From Butyricicoccus_A sp963601915 (GTDB lineage: Bacteria > Bacillota > Clostridia > Oscillospirales > Butyricicoccaceae), in NCBI GenBank assembly GCA_963601915.1, contig CAVCGL010000008.1, positions 1 through 64,000 on the forward strand: DNA of 64,000 bases, written 5' to 3'. Position 1 is the first letter of the stretch; every line of letters begins with the position of its first letter. The notes beneath the pieces are model-generated. The model had not been told where the DNA came from. It worked only from the letters and a program-made list of their open reading frames with translations, and did no database searches. Below are positions 41,022 to 50,079 of the stretch, piece after piece. A program made the position numbers and the translations under genes.

Positions 41022-42683
41022 ATGAGTTTTTTTAGTTCCATGCCGTGGGTAGTCATTACGTTCCTGTTCTTCACCGTTCTGGTTGCTGTCGTTTCAGCAA
41101 TTAAGACGAGAGGAGACAAGCTGGACACCAACGATGGCTACTTCCTCGCAGGACGAGGCCTCCCGGGCTTTGTCATTGCCGGTTCTTTGTTGTTAACGAA
41201 TCTATCAGCCGAACAGCTGGTCGGCACCAACGGCCAGGGCTGGGCTACCAATATGAGCCCGATGGCGTTTGAGGTAGGCTCCCTGTTCACCCTGTTTATT
41301 TTGGCATATTTCTTCCTGCCGACCTATCTGAAATACGGCGTCACCACGATGCCGGAGCTGATGGAGGCACGCTTCGACCGCACCACGCGACTGATCTTCT
41401 CGGTGCTGACGGTTATCATGTACTCCATCCTGAACCTGCCGGTTATTCTGTACTCCGGTGCGGTTGCGTTCGAGAGAATCTTTGACTTCTCCGCAGCGCT
41501 GGGCATCACGCGCTTCTCCGCCGTCAGCGTGCTGTGTATCATCATCGGCATCGTCGGCGCTTGCTATGCGATTTTCGGCGGCCTGAAGGCGGTTGCCGTA
41601 TCCGATACCATTAACGGCATCGGCCTGCTGATTGGCGGCTTCATGGTTCCGTTCCTCGCGCTGGCTCTGCTGGCAAAGGAGACCGGCGGCAGCGGCATCG
41701 TCGATGGCTTTATGTACATGGTTCATACCGAGCCGACCAAGCTGAATGCTTGGGCTCCGTGGGATGCTGCACAGCCGGCACTGCCGTGGCCGCTCATCTT
41801 CACCGGTATGTTCTTCTTCAACCTGTTCGCATGGTGCACCCACCAGTCGTTCGTACAGCGTACCCTGGCAGCGAAGAATCTGGCAGAAGGCCAGAAGGGC
41901 GCGATTTACTGCGGCTTCCTGAAGTCTATCGGCTTCTTCTACATCGTTCTGCCGGGCGTTATCGCATACTTCCTGCCGTCCATTCAGGACACCATCGCAG
42001 CAGCTGGCAGCAACGCCATCGACGTGGCATACCCGGCTCTGGTTGCAGCGGTTATCCCGAAGCCGGTGCTCGGCTTCTTCGCAGCCGTTCTGTTCGGCGC
42101 GATCCTGTCGTCCTTTAACTCGGTTCTGAACTCCGCTTCGACCATGTTCGCGCTGGACATCGTCAAGGCAGCGATCAAGCCGGACATGCCGGAAGTGTAC
42201 TATGTCAAGATTGCCAAGCGCTTTGGCACGGTTGTCGCAGTCATTTCCATTGCGATCTCCCCGTTCATCGCGTATGCAAACGGCATCACCACCTTCCTGA
42301 ACTCTATGATGCAGTTCCTGGGTCTGCCGATCCTGACCACTATCATGGGCGCGATCTTCTTCAAGAAGGTTCCGAACTGGACCCCGAAGGTTGTCACCAT
42401 CTTCCACATCGTTGTGTACGCAGCATTCCTGATTATCCAGCCGACCTATCCGACCAACGGAGAACCGGTACATTACCTGTACGCCATGGCTGTTCTGTTC
42501 GTGCTTGAAATCGCATTCTACATGATCCTGAACAAGACCAGCAAGCAGGAGGAGTGGAATCCGCCGGCAACCGGTACGGTTGATATGACCCCGTGGAAGT
42601 ATCGCCACATCGTGTGCATCGCCGGTGCCGTTCTGGCAATCGCGCTGTACATCTTCTTCTCGCCTATTGGCATTGCGGCATAA
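41022..42683 (+). CDS. sodium:solute symporter (SSS family)
   Basis: 553 aa with about 13-14 helices. Family features: NDGYFLAGRGLPGFVIAGSLLLTNLSAEQLVGTNGQGW at the substrate/sodium site and TLAAKNLAEGQKGAIYCGFLKS in the mid-protein. This resembles the SglT branch for sugars and inositol. ATG 41022 follows AAAAGGAG; the longer frame upstream lies over the regulatory region. Imports the substrate for the downstream Gfo/Idh and isomerase genes by inference. Confidence 0.88.
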   Translation: MSFFSSMPWVVITFLFFTVLVAVVSAIKTRGDKLDTNDGYFLAGRGLPGFVIAGSLLLTNLSAEQLVGTNGQGWATNMSPMAFEVGSLFTLFILAYFFLPTYLKYGVTTMPELMEARFDRTTRLIFSVLTVIMYSILNLPVILYSGAVAFERIFDFSAALGITRFSAVSVLCIIIGIVGACYAIFGGLKAVAVSDTINGIGLLIGGFMVPFLALALLAKETGGSGIVDGFMYMVHTEPTKLNAWAPWDAAQPALPWPLIFTGMFFFNLFAWCTHQSFVQRTLAAKNLAEGQKGAIYCGFLKSIGFFYIVLPGVIAYFLPSIQDTIAAAGSNAIDVAYPALVAAVIPKPVLGFFAAVLFGAILSSFNSVLNSASTMFALDIVKAAIKPDMPEVYYVKIAKRFGTVVAVISIAISPFIAYANGITTFLNSMMQFLGLPILTTIMGAIFFKKVPNWTPKVVTIFHIVVYAAFLIIQPTYPTNGEPVHYLYAMAVLFVLEIAFYMILNKTSKQEEWNPPATGTVDMTPWKYRHIVCIAGAVLAIALYIFFSPIGIAA

Positions 42684-42747
42684 ACAATCGAACCTATTTC
42701 GAACATATTTTATCACCGCACTTCTATAACTCTCTCCCGTCGCTTCT

Positions 42748-42767
42748 CTGCCGCCTGCGGGCGGCAG
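42748..42767 (+). terminator. weak hairpin after SSS gene
   Basis: CTGCCGCC / GGCGGCAG around TGCG, a diverged relative of the 36-nt element, without a long T-run. Confidence 0.4.
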
Positions 42768-42800
42768 GGGAGCGGCAAACTCTCTGTAACAAGCGGCATG

Positions 42801-42905
42801 TGCAGGAATTTGCAGTCCGCACGGAAAAACAGCGAAAAAAACACCGGATTCCCGCAAAAGTTGTGCAGGAATGCGAAAGTCAAAAACCAAAAACTATTGT
42901 ATACT
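42801..42905 (+). promoter_or_regulatory. two-site regulatory promoter, copy 3
   Basis: TGCAGGAATTTGCAG (42801-42815) and the weaker TGCAGGAATGCGAAA (42864-42878), 63 bp apart; TATACT at 42900-42905, 36 bp on. Same A-tract spacer. It drives the Gfo/Idh gene and the two isomerase genes behind it. Confidence 0.72.
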
Positions 42906-42989
42906 ATGTACAACAAGAAAAACAAGAACACAACAGTAGATCGTAAAAACCACACAAACATCTATTGAGAAAATAAGGAGGAACTCGTT

Positions 42990-44147
42990 ATGATCTTCGG
43001 AGAAAAGAACGTAGACAAGCCGATTCGTTGGGGCATGGTCGGTGGCGGCCGCGGCAGCCAGATTGGTTACATCCATCGCTCCGCAGCTCTGAGAGACTTT
43101 AACTTTGAGTTGGTAGCAGGCGCATTCGACATCGTGCCGGAGCGCGGCATCGAATTCGGCGAAAACTGCCACGTAGCCGCAGACCGCTGCTACACCGATT
43201 ACAAGACCATGTTTGAGGCAGAGGCAAAGCGCCCGGACGGCATTCAGGCTGTTTCCATCGCTACCCCGAACTTTACCCATTACGAAATTGCCAAGGCAGC
43301 GCTGGAAGCTGGCCTGCACGTATACTGCGAGAAGCCGCTGTGCTTCACCATCGAGCAGGCAGAGGAGCTGGAAGCGCTGGTCAAGAAATCCGGCAAGATT
43401 ATGTTTGTCTCCTACGGCTATGCTGGTCACCAGATGATCGAGCAGGCGCGCCAGATGGTAGCCCGCGGCGATCTCGGCAAAATCCGCATCATCAACATGC
43501 AGTTTGCACACGGCGGCAACAACGTAGCCGTAGAGAAGAAAGCAGAATCGCAGGCTTGGCGCGTTGACCCGAAGAAGGCAGGTCCGGCATTCTCGATGGG
43601 CGACGTTGGCACCCACATGCTGTACCTGACCGAGGCAATTTGCCCGGATCTCAACATCAAGAGACTGATGTGCACCAAGCAGTCGTTCGTAGAGGGCAGA
43701 CAGCTGGAAGACAACGCGATGTCCATCATGGAATATGACAACGGCGCGATCGGCTACATCTGGTCGAGCGGTGTCAATGCAGGCGAGCAGTTCGGTTTCC
43801 GCATCCGCATCGTCGGTGAGAAGGCTTCTGTCGCTTGGGACGCTGAAAAGCCGAACTATCTGTCCTACGAGGTACAGGGCGAGTCCCCGCGCCTGCTGGG
43901 CAGAGGCAACAGCTATCTGTATCCGGAAGCTCTGGCAGACGACCGCATCGGCGGCGGCCATCCGGAAGGCCTGTTCGAGGCTTGGAGCAATCTGTACACC
44001 AAGTTCGCCATTGCGATTGATCGCTGCGAAAAGGGCGAGGACATCGACTTCTGGTATCCGGACATTCACGCCGGTGTACTCGGTGTCAAGTGGGTTGATA
44101 AGTGCGTAGAATCCGCAGACAAGAACTCTGCTTGGATTGCGTTTTGA
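42990..44147 (+). CDS. Gfo/Idh/MocA family oxidoreductase
   Basis: 385 aa. NAD motif GMVGGGRGSQIGYIHRSAA, catalytic CEKPLCFT with Lys, and MGDVGTHMLYL with the Asp/His pair. It is a longer subtype than 29862, similar to glucoside 3-dehydrogenase-like members. AGGAGG precedes the ATG. First gene of a three-gene operon; it probably oxidises a sugar ring hydroxyl to a ketone as first catabolic step. Confidence 0.87.
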   Translation: MIFGEKNVDKPIRWGMVGGGRGSQIGYIHRSAALRDFNFELVAGAFDIVPERGIEFGENCHVAADRCYTDYKTMFEAEAKRPDGIQAVSIATPNFTHYEIAKAALEAGLHVYCEKPLCFTIEQAEELEALVKKSGKIMFVSYGYAGHQMIEQARQMVARGDLGKIRIINMQFAHGGNNVAVEKKAESQAWRVDPKKAGPAFSMGDVGTHMLYLTEAICPDLNIKRLMCTKQSFVEGRQLEDNAMSIMEYDNGAIGYIWSSGVNAGEQFGFRIRIVGEKASVAWDAEKPNYLSYEVQGESPRLLGRGNSYLYPEALADDRIGGGHPEGLFEAWSNLYTKFAIAIDRCEKGEDIDFWYPDIHAGVLGVKWVDKCVESADKNSAWIAF

Positions 44148-44163
44148 TTAGGAGGATAAGAAA

Positions 44164-45162
44164 ATGAGTGTAGATCCAAAAGATTTTGATATGCCGGTGG
44201 CATCCTTTAATCCGAATCCGATGAAGCTGGGTCTGTTTACAGACGGTCTGCCGGATATGCCGTTCGAGCAGGTGCTGGACGAAGCGGTCAAGATGGGCAT
44301 TCAGGTGCTCGAGATCGCAACCGGCGGTTACTCCTGTGCGCCGCATCTGGACATGGAGAAGCTGCTGCACAGCGCAGAAGCTCGCAAGGACTTCATGAAC
44401 GCTATTGAGAGCCGCGGCCTCGAGCTGTACGCCCTCAACTGCTCCGCCAATGCGATTGGCCCGGGCGAGCGTTGGGCAAGCCACGCACCGGACGTTATGA
44501 ACACATTCCGTCTGGCAGAGCTGCTCGGCGTCAAGCACATTGTTGCACAGTCCGGCCTGCCGGCAGGTGCACCGAACGACACCACGCTCAACTGGGTAAC
44601 TCACACGTTCCCACCGGAGATGATGGACGTTCTCGACTATCAGTGGGGCGTTGCGATTGACTTCTGGAGCAAGGCAGCAGACCTCGCAAAGTCCTGCGGC
44701 GTCGAGACCATCGCACTGGAAAACCATCCGATGAACCTCGTATACAATGTTCCGACCGTGCTCAAGCTGCGCGAAGCTGTCGGCGACATCATCGGCCTGA
44801 ATCTGGATCCGAGCCACGTATTCTTCATGGGCGGCGATCCGCTGGCTATGGCACGCGAGCTGTGCAAGAAGAAGGCAGTTTACCACGTACACGGCAAGGA
44901 TTCCCGCATCAACCCGCACATCAAGGGTCTGGACTGCTACGAGCAGGGCATCTACAACGGCCCGGCAGTCACCCGTTCTTGGAACTATGTCGCAGTCGGC
45001 TACGGTCATGACGCGCTGTGGTGGAAGACCTTCTTCGCAACCCTGGCAGAGGGCGATTACCACGGCCCGGTATCCATCGAGGTAGAAGACCCGCTGATGC
45101 CGAACAACCTGATCGCGATTCAGAAATCCGCAGCATTCCTGAAGGAAACCATGCTTTCCTAA
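44164..45162 (+). CDS. sugar phosphate isomerase/epimerase-like TIM barrel
   Basis: 332 aa; SGLPAGAPNDTTLNWV, GLNLDPSHVFFMGGDP, YHVHGKDSRINPH and VGYGHDALWW align with the protein at 28910. Probable metal ligands are Glu (ALENHP), Asp/His (DPSH), His (HVHGKD) and Glu near SIEVEDP. It lies 16 bp after the dehydrogenase gene; it may act on the 3-keto product. Confidence 0.84.
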   Translation: MSVDPKDFDMPVASFNPNPMKLGLFTDGLPDMPFEQVLDEAVKMGIQVLEIATGGYSCAPHLDMEKLLHSAEARKDFMNAIESRGLELYALNCSANAIGPGERWASHAPDVMNTFRLAELLGVKHIVAQSGLPAGAPNDTTLNWVTHTFPPEMMDVLDYQWGVAIDFWSKAADLAKSCGVETIALENHPMNLVYNVPTVLKLREAVGDIIGLNLDPSHVFFMGGDPLAMARELCKKKAVYHVHGKDSRINPHIKGLDCYEQGIYNGPAVTRSWNYVAVGYGHDALWWKTFFATLAEGDYHGPVSIEVEDPLMPNNLIAIQKSAAFLKETMLS

Positions 45163-45211
45163 TTGACAGACTAGAACAGTTCAAGCATTCCGATACAGAG
45201 GAGGAGTACCT

Positions 45212-46147
45212 ATGAAAATCGCATTTGACGGCAGCGCATTCTGGGAAACCGGCATGACATACGAGGAACAGTACGACACCGTTGCTCGCGCAGGCTATGA
45301 ATATATCAATCCGTACAACGCAGACTTCCCGGGCTTCTGGAAGCGTCCGAAGGCTACCAAGGAAGAGGTTCTGTGGCACAAGAAGGCAATTGCCGACGCC
45401 GGTCTGAAGATCGCTTCTCTGACCACCGGCTTCCACTGGCAGGATCCGGACGAATTCGTTCGTCAGTACGCGGTAGACTGCTGGAAGAAGATGTTCGAGA
45501 TCGGTGAACTGATGGACATTCGCGTGTTCAACACCGAGCTTGGCCCTGGCAGAGACAATCCGGAGCTGTGCGAGGCAAAGCTCATGAAGTCTCTCGACGA
45601 GCTGGTTCCGATCATGGAGCAGCGCGGCATCCGTCTGGACATTCAGGCACACCCGGATGATTTCTACGAGCACAACAATGATGCTTACGACATCATTCGC
45701 TACTACGACAGCCCGTCTCTGGGTTATCTGTACTCCATCCCGCACACGTTCCATTACGACGGCGGCAAGGGCGACATCGAGCACAACCTGAAGTATGCGC
45801 GCAAGCATCTGAAGCACGTGCTGTTCGCAGATACCTACGACTACACCAAGCTGTTCCGCTACAACATCAACCCGGCTCCGCTGTACGCAAACGGCACGGT
45901 TCGCGCCCATGCACACATCGGCCATCTGGGCGAAGGCGACATTGATTTCGACCGCATCTTCAAGACGCTGCGTGAGATCGGCTTCAATGAGCAGGACGAC
46001 ACCATCGCAACCTTCAACCCGCTCGGATTCCCGGAGAGAGCCATCTCCGACGGCACCCGCACCCGCGAGCTCATCGAGAAGAACCTCGTCGGTGTACCGA
46101 GCATCACCGAGCCGATGCCGGAAGGCTTTGGCATCTACGCAAGATAA
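45212..46147 (+). CDS. sugar phosphate isomerase/epimerase-like TIM barrel
   Basis: 311 aa, another branch of the superfamily: FNTELGPGRDNPELC, DIQAHPDDFYEHN, SIPHTFHYDGG, RAHAHIGHLGEGDIDFDRI. GGAGG precedes the ATG. Last gene of the operon. The HIGHLGEGDIDF block is typical of enzymes acting on phosphorylated or keto sugars. Confidence 0.82.
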   Translation: MKIAFDGSAFWETGMTYEEQYDTVARAGYEYINPYNADFPGFWKRPKATKEEVLWHKKAIADAGLKIASLTTGFHWQDPDEFVRQYAVDCWKKMFEIGELMDIRVFNTELGPGRDNPELCEAKLMKSLDELVPIMEQRGIRLDIQAHPDDFYEHNNDAYDIIRYYDSPSLGYLYSIPHTFHYDGGKGDIEHNLKYARKHLKHVLFADTYDYTKLFRYNINPAPLYANGTVRAHAHIGHLGEGDIDFDRIFKTLREIGFNEQDDTIATFNPLGFPERAISDGTRTRELIEKNLVGVPSITEPMPEGFGIYAR

Positions 46148-46163
46148 GCTCCAATACCATGAT

Positions 46164-46200
46164 TGCCCCCCCGCGGCGAAAGCTGTGCGGGGGGGCTTTT
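46164..46200 (+). terminator. terminator of the Gfo/Idh operon
   Basis: GCCCCCCCGC / GCGGGGGGGC with a 12-nt loop and T-run. Confidence 0.9.
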
Positions 46201-46281
46201 TCATGCGAAAATTGGTATTTACGCCGCGGCGAATTTCCGATATACTAATGGCAAGAAAGATTAACGCGGGGTAATATTCCT

Positions 46282-46674
46282 ATGATTAAAACAAGACTGG
46301 TGGGGCTGTTGTCCCACGCAAAAAAGTACATTGCGTACACGATTCTGTGGCAGTGGGCAGCGCTCCTGTCGCAGGTATTGGCGGTCTTTTGCATCGCGGA
46401 TTTACTGGAACGGGTGGTATACCAGACAGTAACCGTGCCGATTCTGGAACGGACGATTCTGACGCTGGTTCTGGTTGTGGTCATTCGCTTCGTGTGCGAG
46501 CGGATGGGCGCAAGGTCATCCTATCTGGCGTGTGTGGATGTCAAGCGGATTCTGCATCACAACAGATATTGAATTGCTCGAGGTGTTCTATGCCCATACG
46601 ATTTCCCCGATTGCGATTGCCGCCCTGACCTCTGCGATTCTGGTGCTGTTTATCGGAAGCTATCACTTTTTTCG
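46282..46674 (+). pseudogene. ABC exporter membrane domain remnant (CydD/CydC-like)
   Basis: The first frame (MIKTRLVGLLSHAKKYIAY... to VDVKRILHH) is the start of a CydD-type ABC transporter. Near 46565 the family sequence jumps, in another frame, to DIELLEVFYAHTISPIAIAALTSAILVLFIGSYHFF, a later part of the same membrane domain. About 35 residues are deleted with a frameshift, and everything after about 46674, including the ATPase domain, is missing. Confidence 0.7.
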
Positions 46675-46680
46675 GATTTG

Positions 46681-47109
46681 TCAGTTTGTTTCGAGCAGAA
46701 CAATATCCTCCAGCATTCTTCTCTTGATTTCATTCAAAATTCGTTCTTGTACGGCATTGCGTTCCGGCAGGGATAGCGCGCTGAAGGTCTCATCTAACAG
46801 CAGACTGCGAATCAATGCATCAGCCTGTGCATAACGCAAACCCGGCTGTGCAATGACGGTTCGGCTTCCCGCTGTGCCGACATGCGGAAGATGCAGAACT
46901 TCTATTTCCTGTGTCAGGTCGAGCAAGTCCAGATATTCTTTGATTTCCGCCGCATGAACGGCATCCAATGTCACGGTCTGTTCTTCTTTGTTGCGGATTT
47001 CCAACAGCGCACGCAGACGGTCTGTCACCGCACCAATATCTATATTACGCAAGGGATAATGGGTATAATTCGAGGGGCGTTTTTGCCCTCTATGTCCATT
47101 ACTGAACAA
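46681..47109 (-). pseudogene. fragment of an AAA ATPase-type protein
   Basis: 142 codons from TTG 47109 without a clear ribosome site. The part IAQPGLRYAQADALIRSLLLDETF...RMLEDIVLLETN resembles the middle of archaeal-type ATPases that carry an N-terminal P-loop domain and a C-terminal nuclease-like domain; neither end is present. I regard it as a leftover fragment. Family assignment is tentative. Confidence 0.4.
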
Positions 47110-47134
47110 AATAATGTTTTTGTTCAGTAATGGA
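47095..47134. repeat. 17-bp perfect inverted repeat
   Basis: TCCATTACTGAACAAAA (47095-47111) and its exact complement (47118-47134) flank 6 bases. It sits just past the stop of the HTH gene and at the start of the ATPase fragment. It could be a terminator for the minus strand or a recombination scar. Confidence 0.6.
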
Positions 47135-47139
47135 CTGTA

Positions 47140-48636
47140 TTACTGTTCCAGCTCGTCCGCCAGTTCCAGCAAAAATTTTTGTACGGATTGCGGTTCCTTT
47201 CTCACCGGCGGAATCTTTTGCAGGCAGTCATCCAACACCATGGACGCAGCAGCAATCATCTCCATTTCGTTGCTAAACCGGAATCCGACGCGATCCATTT
47301 GTACCATCCACTGGTTTTGCCTGCACCAGCAATTGATAGCCGGCAGCGAAATGTCATCGGTTTCCGAGACAAATGCCACACGCATGTTGGGATAGCGCGT
47401 CAAATCGTCCGCCAAATCGCGCAGCTCCTGCGCGTACTGTTTTTTCGACACATAGATTTCATGGCCGTGCAGCAAAGACAGACTCCAGCTGACAAAGGTA
47501 TCTCCCTGTACGCGCCGTCGCATTTCCTCCAGCTGGAACAGATAAATAAACGGCTTTTGCGGCGCGGTTTGTTCCGATTGGTTGTGCGAAATATCCGAAC
47601 GAAACACGGCATTCAGCGTCAGGTATTGCTGGATGACTTGTTCCGACACACCGTTGTCGGATAAAATGTCACGCAGCAGGGACTCGCGCGCCGTGAGAAA
47701 TGCCGGTGAGGGCAAATACGCATAAAATGCGCCGCTCAGATGAAATGTACAGATATTTTGCAGCATATCCGTGAAATCGCAGGGCTGAAATGCCTGAAAC
47801 AGCGGTCTGCTGTTTTGGATCATCTGCTGAATGAACAATTCATGATGAATAACCGCGGTGCTGTCCATCATGAGCATGGAGGTCGGTTCGGTTCCGGCAA
47901 CCGATACGCCCATCAGCGATGCCGCATGATTGAGAATAAATAAAGACAGGTTGATGCTGTTCCTGTCATAGTATTCACAGCAATACCACTCCACATTTCG
48001 ATGAAAAATGAGTGGAGATGCCGTGTAAAGCAGGCGTTGGATGCCGGATCGATACGTGGAGTTTTGTAAGACAAATTTTGCGCGAAATCCCTTTTTCAGC
48101 AAAGAAAGCATACGCTGTGTAAACTGCTGTGCATAGCTTGGTTGTTCCGTCAGCCAAGTGTATTCTTCCAAATCGAGAAACAGCAGTTCTCCTGTGGCAG
48201 TCATGTGTTCCGCATAATCCAACAGGCGAAACACTGCCTCTCGCCTGCCGTCATTGCCCTCAAATAACAGCGTTTGTATCGCGTTGTTCCATTCGGAGGT
48301 AAAGCCATGAGGAATAGTCACCCGCTGTTCGGTTGAACCGGATAGAATCTTTCGCAGCTGCTGTTCCAATCGCTGTTCATCGGACACATCCGCCTGCGGG
48401 TAGATTTCCCGTATGGCGGATTCCAGTTCCTGCTCTCCCCTGTTCCGATTTTGTGCGAGAAAATATGCGATGACATCGTCAAAATAAATAGACTTGTCTG
48501 TCAAAATTCGCTTTCCGCTTTTCCATTTGCTGATTAGGCTCGCATCTACATGCAGCGCAGCGGCCATCGCCACTGTCTTGATATGCAGGGAATCAACAAA
48601 AAAGCCAATCATTGACAAGGTTCTTTTTTTTGCCAT
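47140..48636 (-). CDS. large HTH protein of unknown function
   Basis: 498 aa. The N-terminal region LSMIGFFVDSLHIKTVAMAAALHVDASLISKWKSGKR is a helix-turn-helix of XRE type; the remainder is a long mixed domain with no catalytic motif that I recognise (SNEMEMIAAASMVLDDCL near the end). Similar full-length proteins occur in Clostridia as single regulators. ATG 48636 has GGGAGGCT upstream. Confidence 0.6.
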   Translation of the reverse strand: MAKKRTLSMIGFFVDSLHIKTVAMAAALHVDASLISKWKSGKRILTDKSIYFDDVIAYFLAQNRNRGEQELESAIREIYPQADVSDEQRLEQQLRKILSGSTEQRVTIPHGFTSEWNNAIQTLLFEGNDGRREAVFRLLDYAEHMTATGELLFLDLEEYTWLTEQPSYAQQFTQRMLSLLKKGFRAKFVLQNSTYRSGIQRLLYTASPLIFHRNVEWYCCEYYDRNSINLSLFILNHAASLMGVSVAGTEPTSMLMMDSTAVIHHELFIQQMIQNSRPLFQAFQPCDFTDMLQNICTFHLSGAFYAYLPSPAFLTARESLLRDILSDNGVSEQVIQQYLTLNAVFRSDISHNQSEQTAPQKPFIYLFQLEEMRRRVQGDTFVSWSLSLLHGHEIYVSKKQYAQELRDLADDLTRYPNMRVAFVSETDDISLPAINCWCRQNQWMVQMDRVGFRFSNEMEMIAAASMVLDDCLQKIPPVRKEPQSVQKFLLELADELEQ

Positions 48637-48655
48637 GTACAGCCTCCCAAAAAAG

Positions 48656-48693
48656 AAAAAGTGCAGGGAAATCATGCTTCCTTGCACTTTTTT
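48656..48693. terminator. hairpin between divergent genes
   Basis: AAAAAGTGCAGGGA pairs with TCCTTGCACTTTTTT (one G-T). It lies upstream of both neighbouring genes, so it cannot simply end either; it may end a small RNA or be a leader structure. Confidence 0.5.
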
Positions 48694-48788
48694 GTCTTAT
48701 TTCTGTCATGGACACCGCGTGGACAATGTCTGTGCACCACTTGTGTCTCACTTTTTACGGGTATATTATAACATAAAAATCTGTCACA

Positions 48789-48825
48789 CAGAATCATGTG
48801 CATCAACAAAATGCGCGTGATTCTG
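48789..48825. promoter_or_regulatory. inverted repeat upstream of EamA gene
   Basis: CAGAATCATGTGCAT and ATGCGCGTGATTCTG match at 13 of 15 positions around 7 bases, 40 bp before the EamA start; an operator or leader hairpin. Confidence 0.5.
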
Positions 48826-48865
48826 CACATATTTCCTGTATTATTCAACAAAAAAGGAGTGGTTT

Positions 48866-49768
48866 ATGATGAAGTATACCTGCTATATCCTTGCCGCCGG
48901 AGGTCTTTGGGGCATCATCTCTGTTTTCGTCCGCACGCTGCAATATGCAGGCTTCACGTCGATGCAATGCGTTGCGATTCGCGCTTTTTTTACAGCGATT
49001 TTGTTGTTTCTGTATGTATGTGTGAAAGACCCGCGCAGCCTGCGCATTCGCCTGCGCGATATTCCGCTGTTTGTCGGCACAGGCATTTTTAGTATTTTGC
49101 TGTTCAACTATTGTTATTTCGAAGCGATTGACGTCATCGGCGGCGCGGCTGTCCCTGCTCTGCTCCTGTATACGGCTCCGATTTTCGTGATGATTCTGTC
49201 CGCGATTTTGTTTCACGAGCGAATCACCAAGCACAAGCTGCTCGCATTGGTGCTGACGTTTGTCGGTCTTGGGTTTGTCACCGGCGCGTTTACCGGCGGA
49301 GAAATGCTGTCGGCAAAAGCGGTGATCCTCGGTCTCGGCTCCGGCTTCGGCTATGCGCTGTACAGCATCTTTGGAAAATATCTTGTCGATAAATATTCCT
49401 CCGTCACTATCACCTTCTATACGTTTCTCATGACCAGCATCGGCGCGGTTCCGATGTCCGGCATTGCGCGCCAGCTGCCGGCGCTGTTTTCCGGAAAATG
49501 CATGATGTGTGCATTGGGACTTGCATTTTTCTGTACCGTCCTCCCGTTTTTGCTGTACACGGCAGGCCTGACCCGCGTGGAAGCGGGCAAAGCCTCCATT
49601 TTTGCAACGATTGAACCGTTTTCCGCCGCAATTGTCGGGTTTTTCCTGTTTCAGGAGCAGTTTACGGTGTCTAAGGTCGCCGGAATGCTGTGCATCGTCT
49701 TTGCCATCGTGTATTTGAACGTTTCTGCGTCTTTTATGACTTTTGCCCATAAAAACAAGGGAATCTGA
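48866..49768 (+). CDS. EamA family (DMT) transporter
   Basis: 300 aa with ten hydrophobic segments in two EamA halves (GGLWGIISVFVRTLQYAGF; GFGYALYSIFGKYLVDKY). AAAGGAG precedes ATG 48866. Third EamA gene in the window. Substrate unknown; the divergent HTH gene may regulate it. Confidence 0.87.
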   Translation: MMKYTCYILAAGGLWGIISVFVRTLQYAGFTSMQCVAIRAFFTAILLFLYVCVKDPRSLRIRLRDIPLFVGTGIFSILLFNYCYFEAIDVIGGAAVPALLLYTAPIFVMILSAILFHERITKHKLLALVLTFVGLGFVTGAFTGGEMLSAKAVILGLGSGFGYALYSIFGKYLVDKYSSVTITFYTFLMTSIGAVPMSGIARQLPALFSGKCMMCALGLAFFCTVLPFLLYTAGLTRVEAGKASIFATIEPFSAAIVGFFLFQEQFTVSKVAGMLCIVFAIVYLNVSASFMTFAHKNKGI

Positions 49769-49870
49769 CAGCCGGCAAATACAGAATCACCAAGCGGAGA
49801 AAATTATTTTGGAATTTTACGCGGTATTTTATCAAGAAATACGCAAAATATACATACAAATTATAGATTT

Positions 49871-49903
49871 AAAATGACTGTCATTTTGGCAGTCATTTTT
49901 TTG
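49871..49903 (+). terminator. terminator after EamA gene
   Basis: AAAATGACTG / CAGTCATTTT with a 9-nt loop and T-run. Confidence 0.8.
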
Positions 49904-49938
49904 TCATGGTACACGGATTGACAAAATGAAAAAAGTAC

Positions 49939-49967
49939 TTGCCAAACTTGCACGCTTCCGTTATGAT
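49939..49967 (+). promoter_or_regulatory. promoter of the hydantoin-type cluster
   Basis: TTGCCA (49939-49944), 17 bp, TATGAT (49962-49967), leaving a leader of about 105 nt before the amidase gene. Confidence 0.55.
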
Positions 49968-50079
49968 AATGCCAACAGTTACGAAACAACATTTCCGGAA
50001 AACAAAACTGTTAATACCATTTGATTTTTGAATTATCCAATTTGATTTTATTCATTATTTGTTAAGGAGTGTACGCATT

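Noticed and set aside
41205..42890. A 561-codon frame antisense to the SSS symporter
   Set aside because: Same reasons: shadow of a membrane protein gene, basic and low-complexity, no start signal.
39058..42905. Insertion sequence ends or CRISPR-like repeats
   Set aside because: The three repeats sit upstream of start codons at fixed distances to a -10 box and are 1.7-2 kb apart with different genes between them; they are promoters, not array repeats or element ends.
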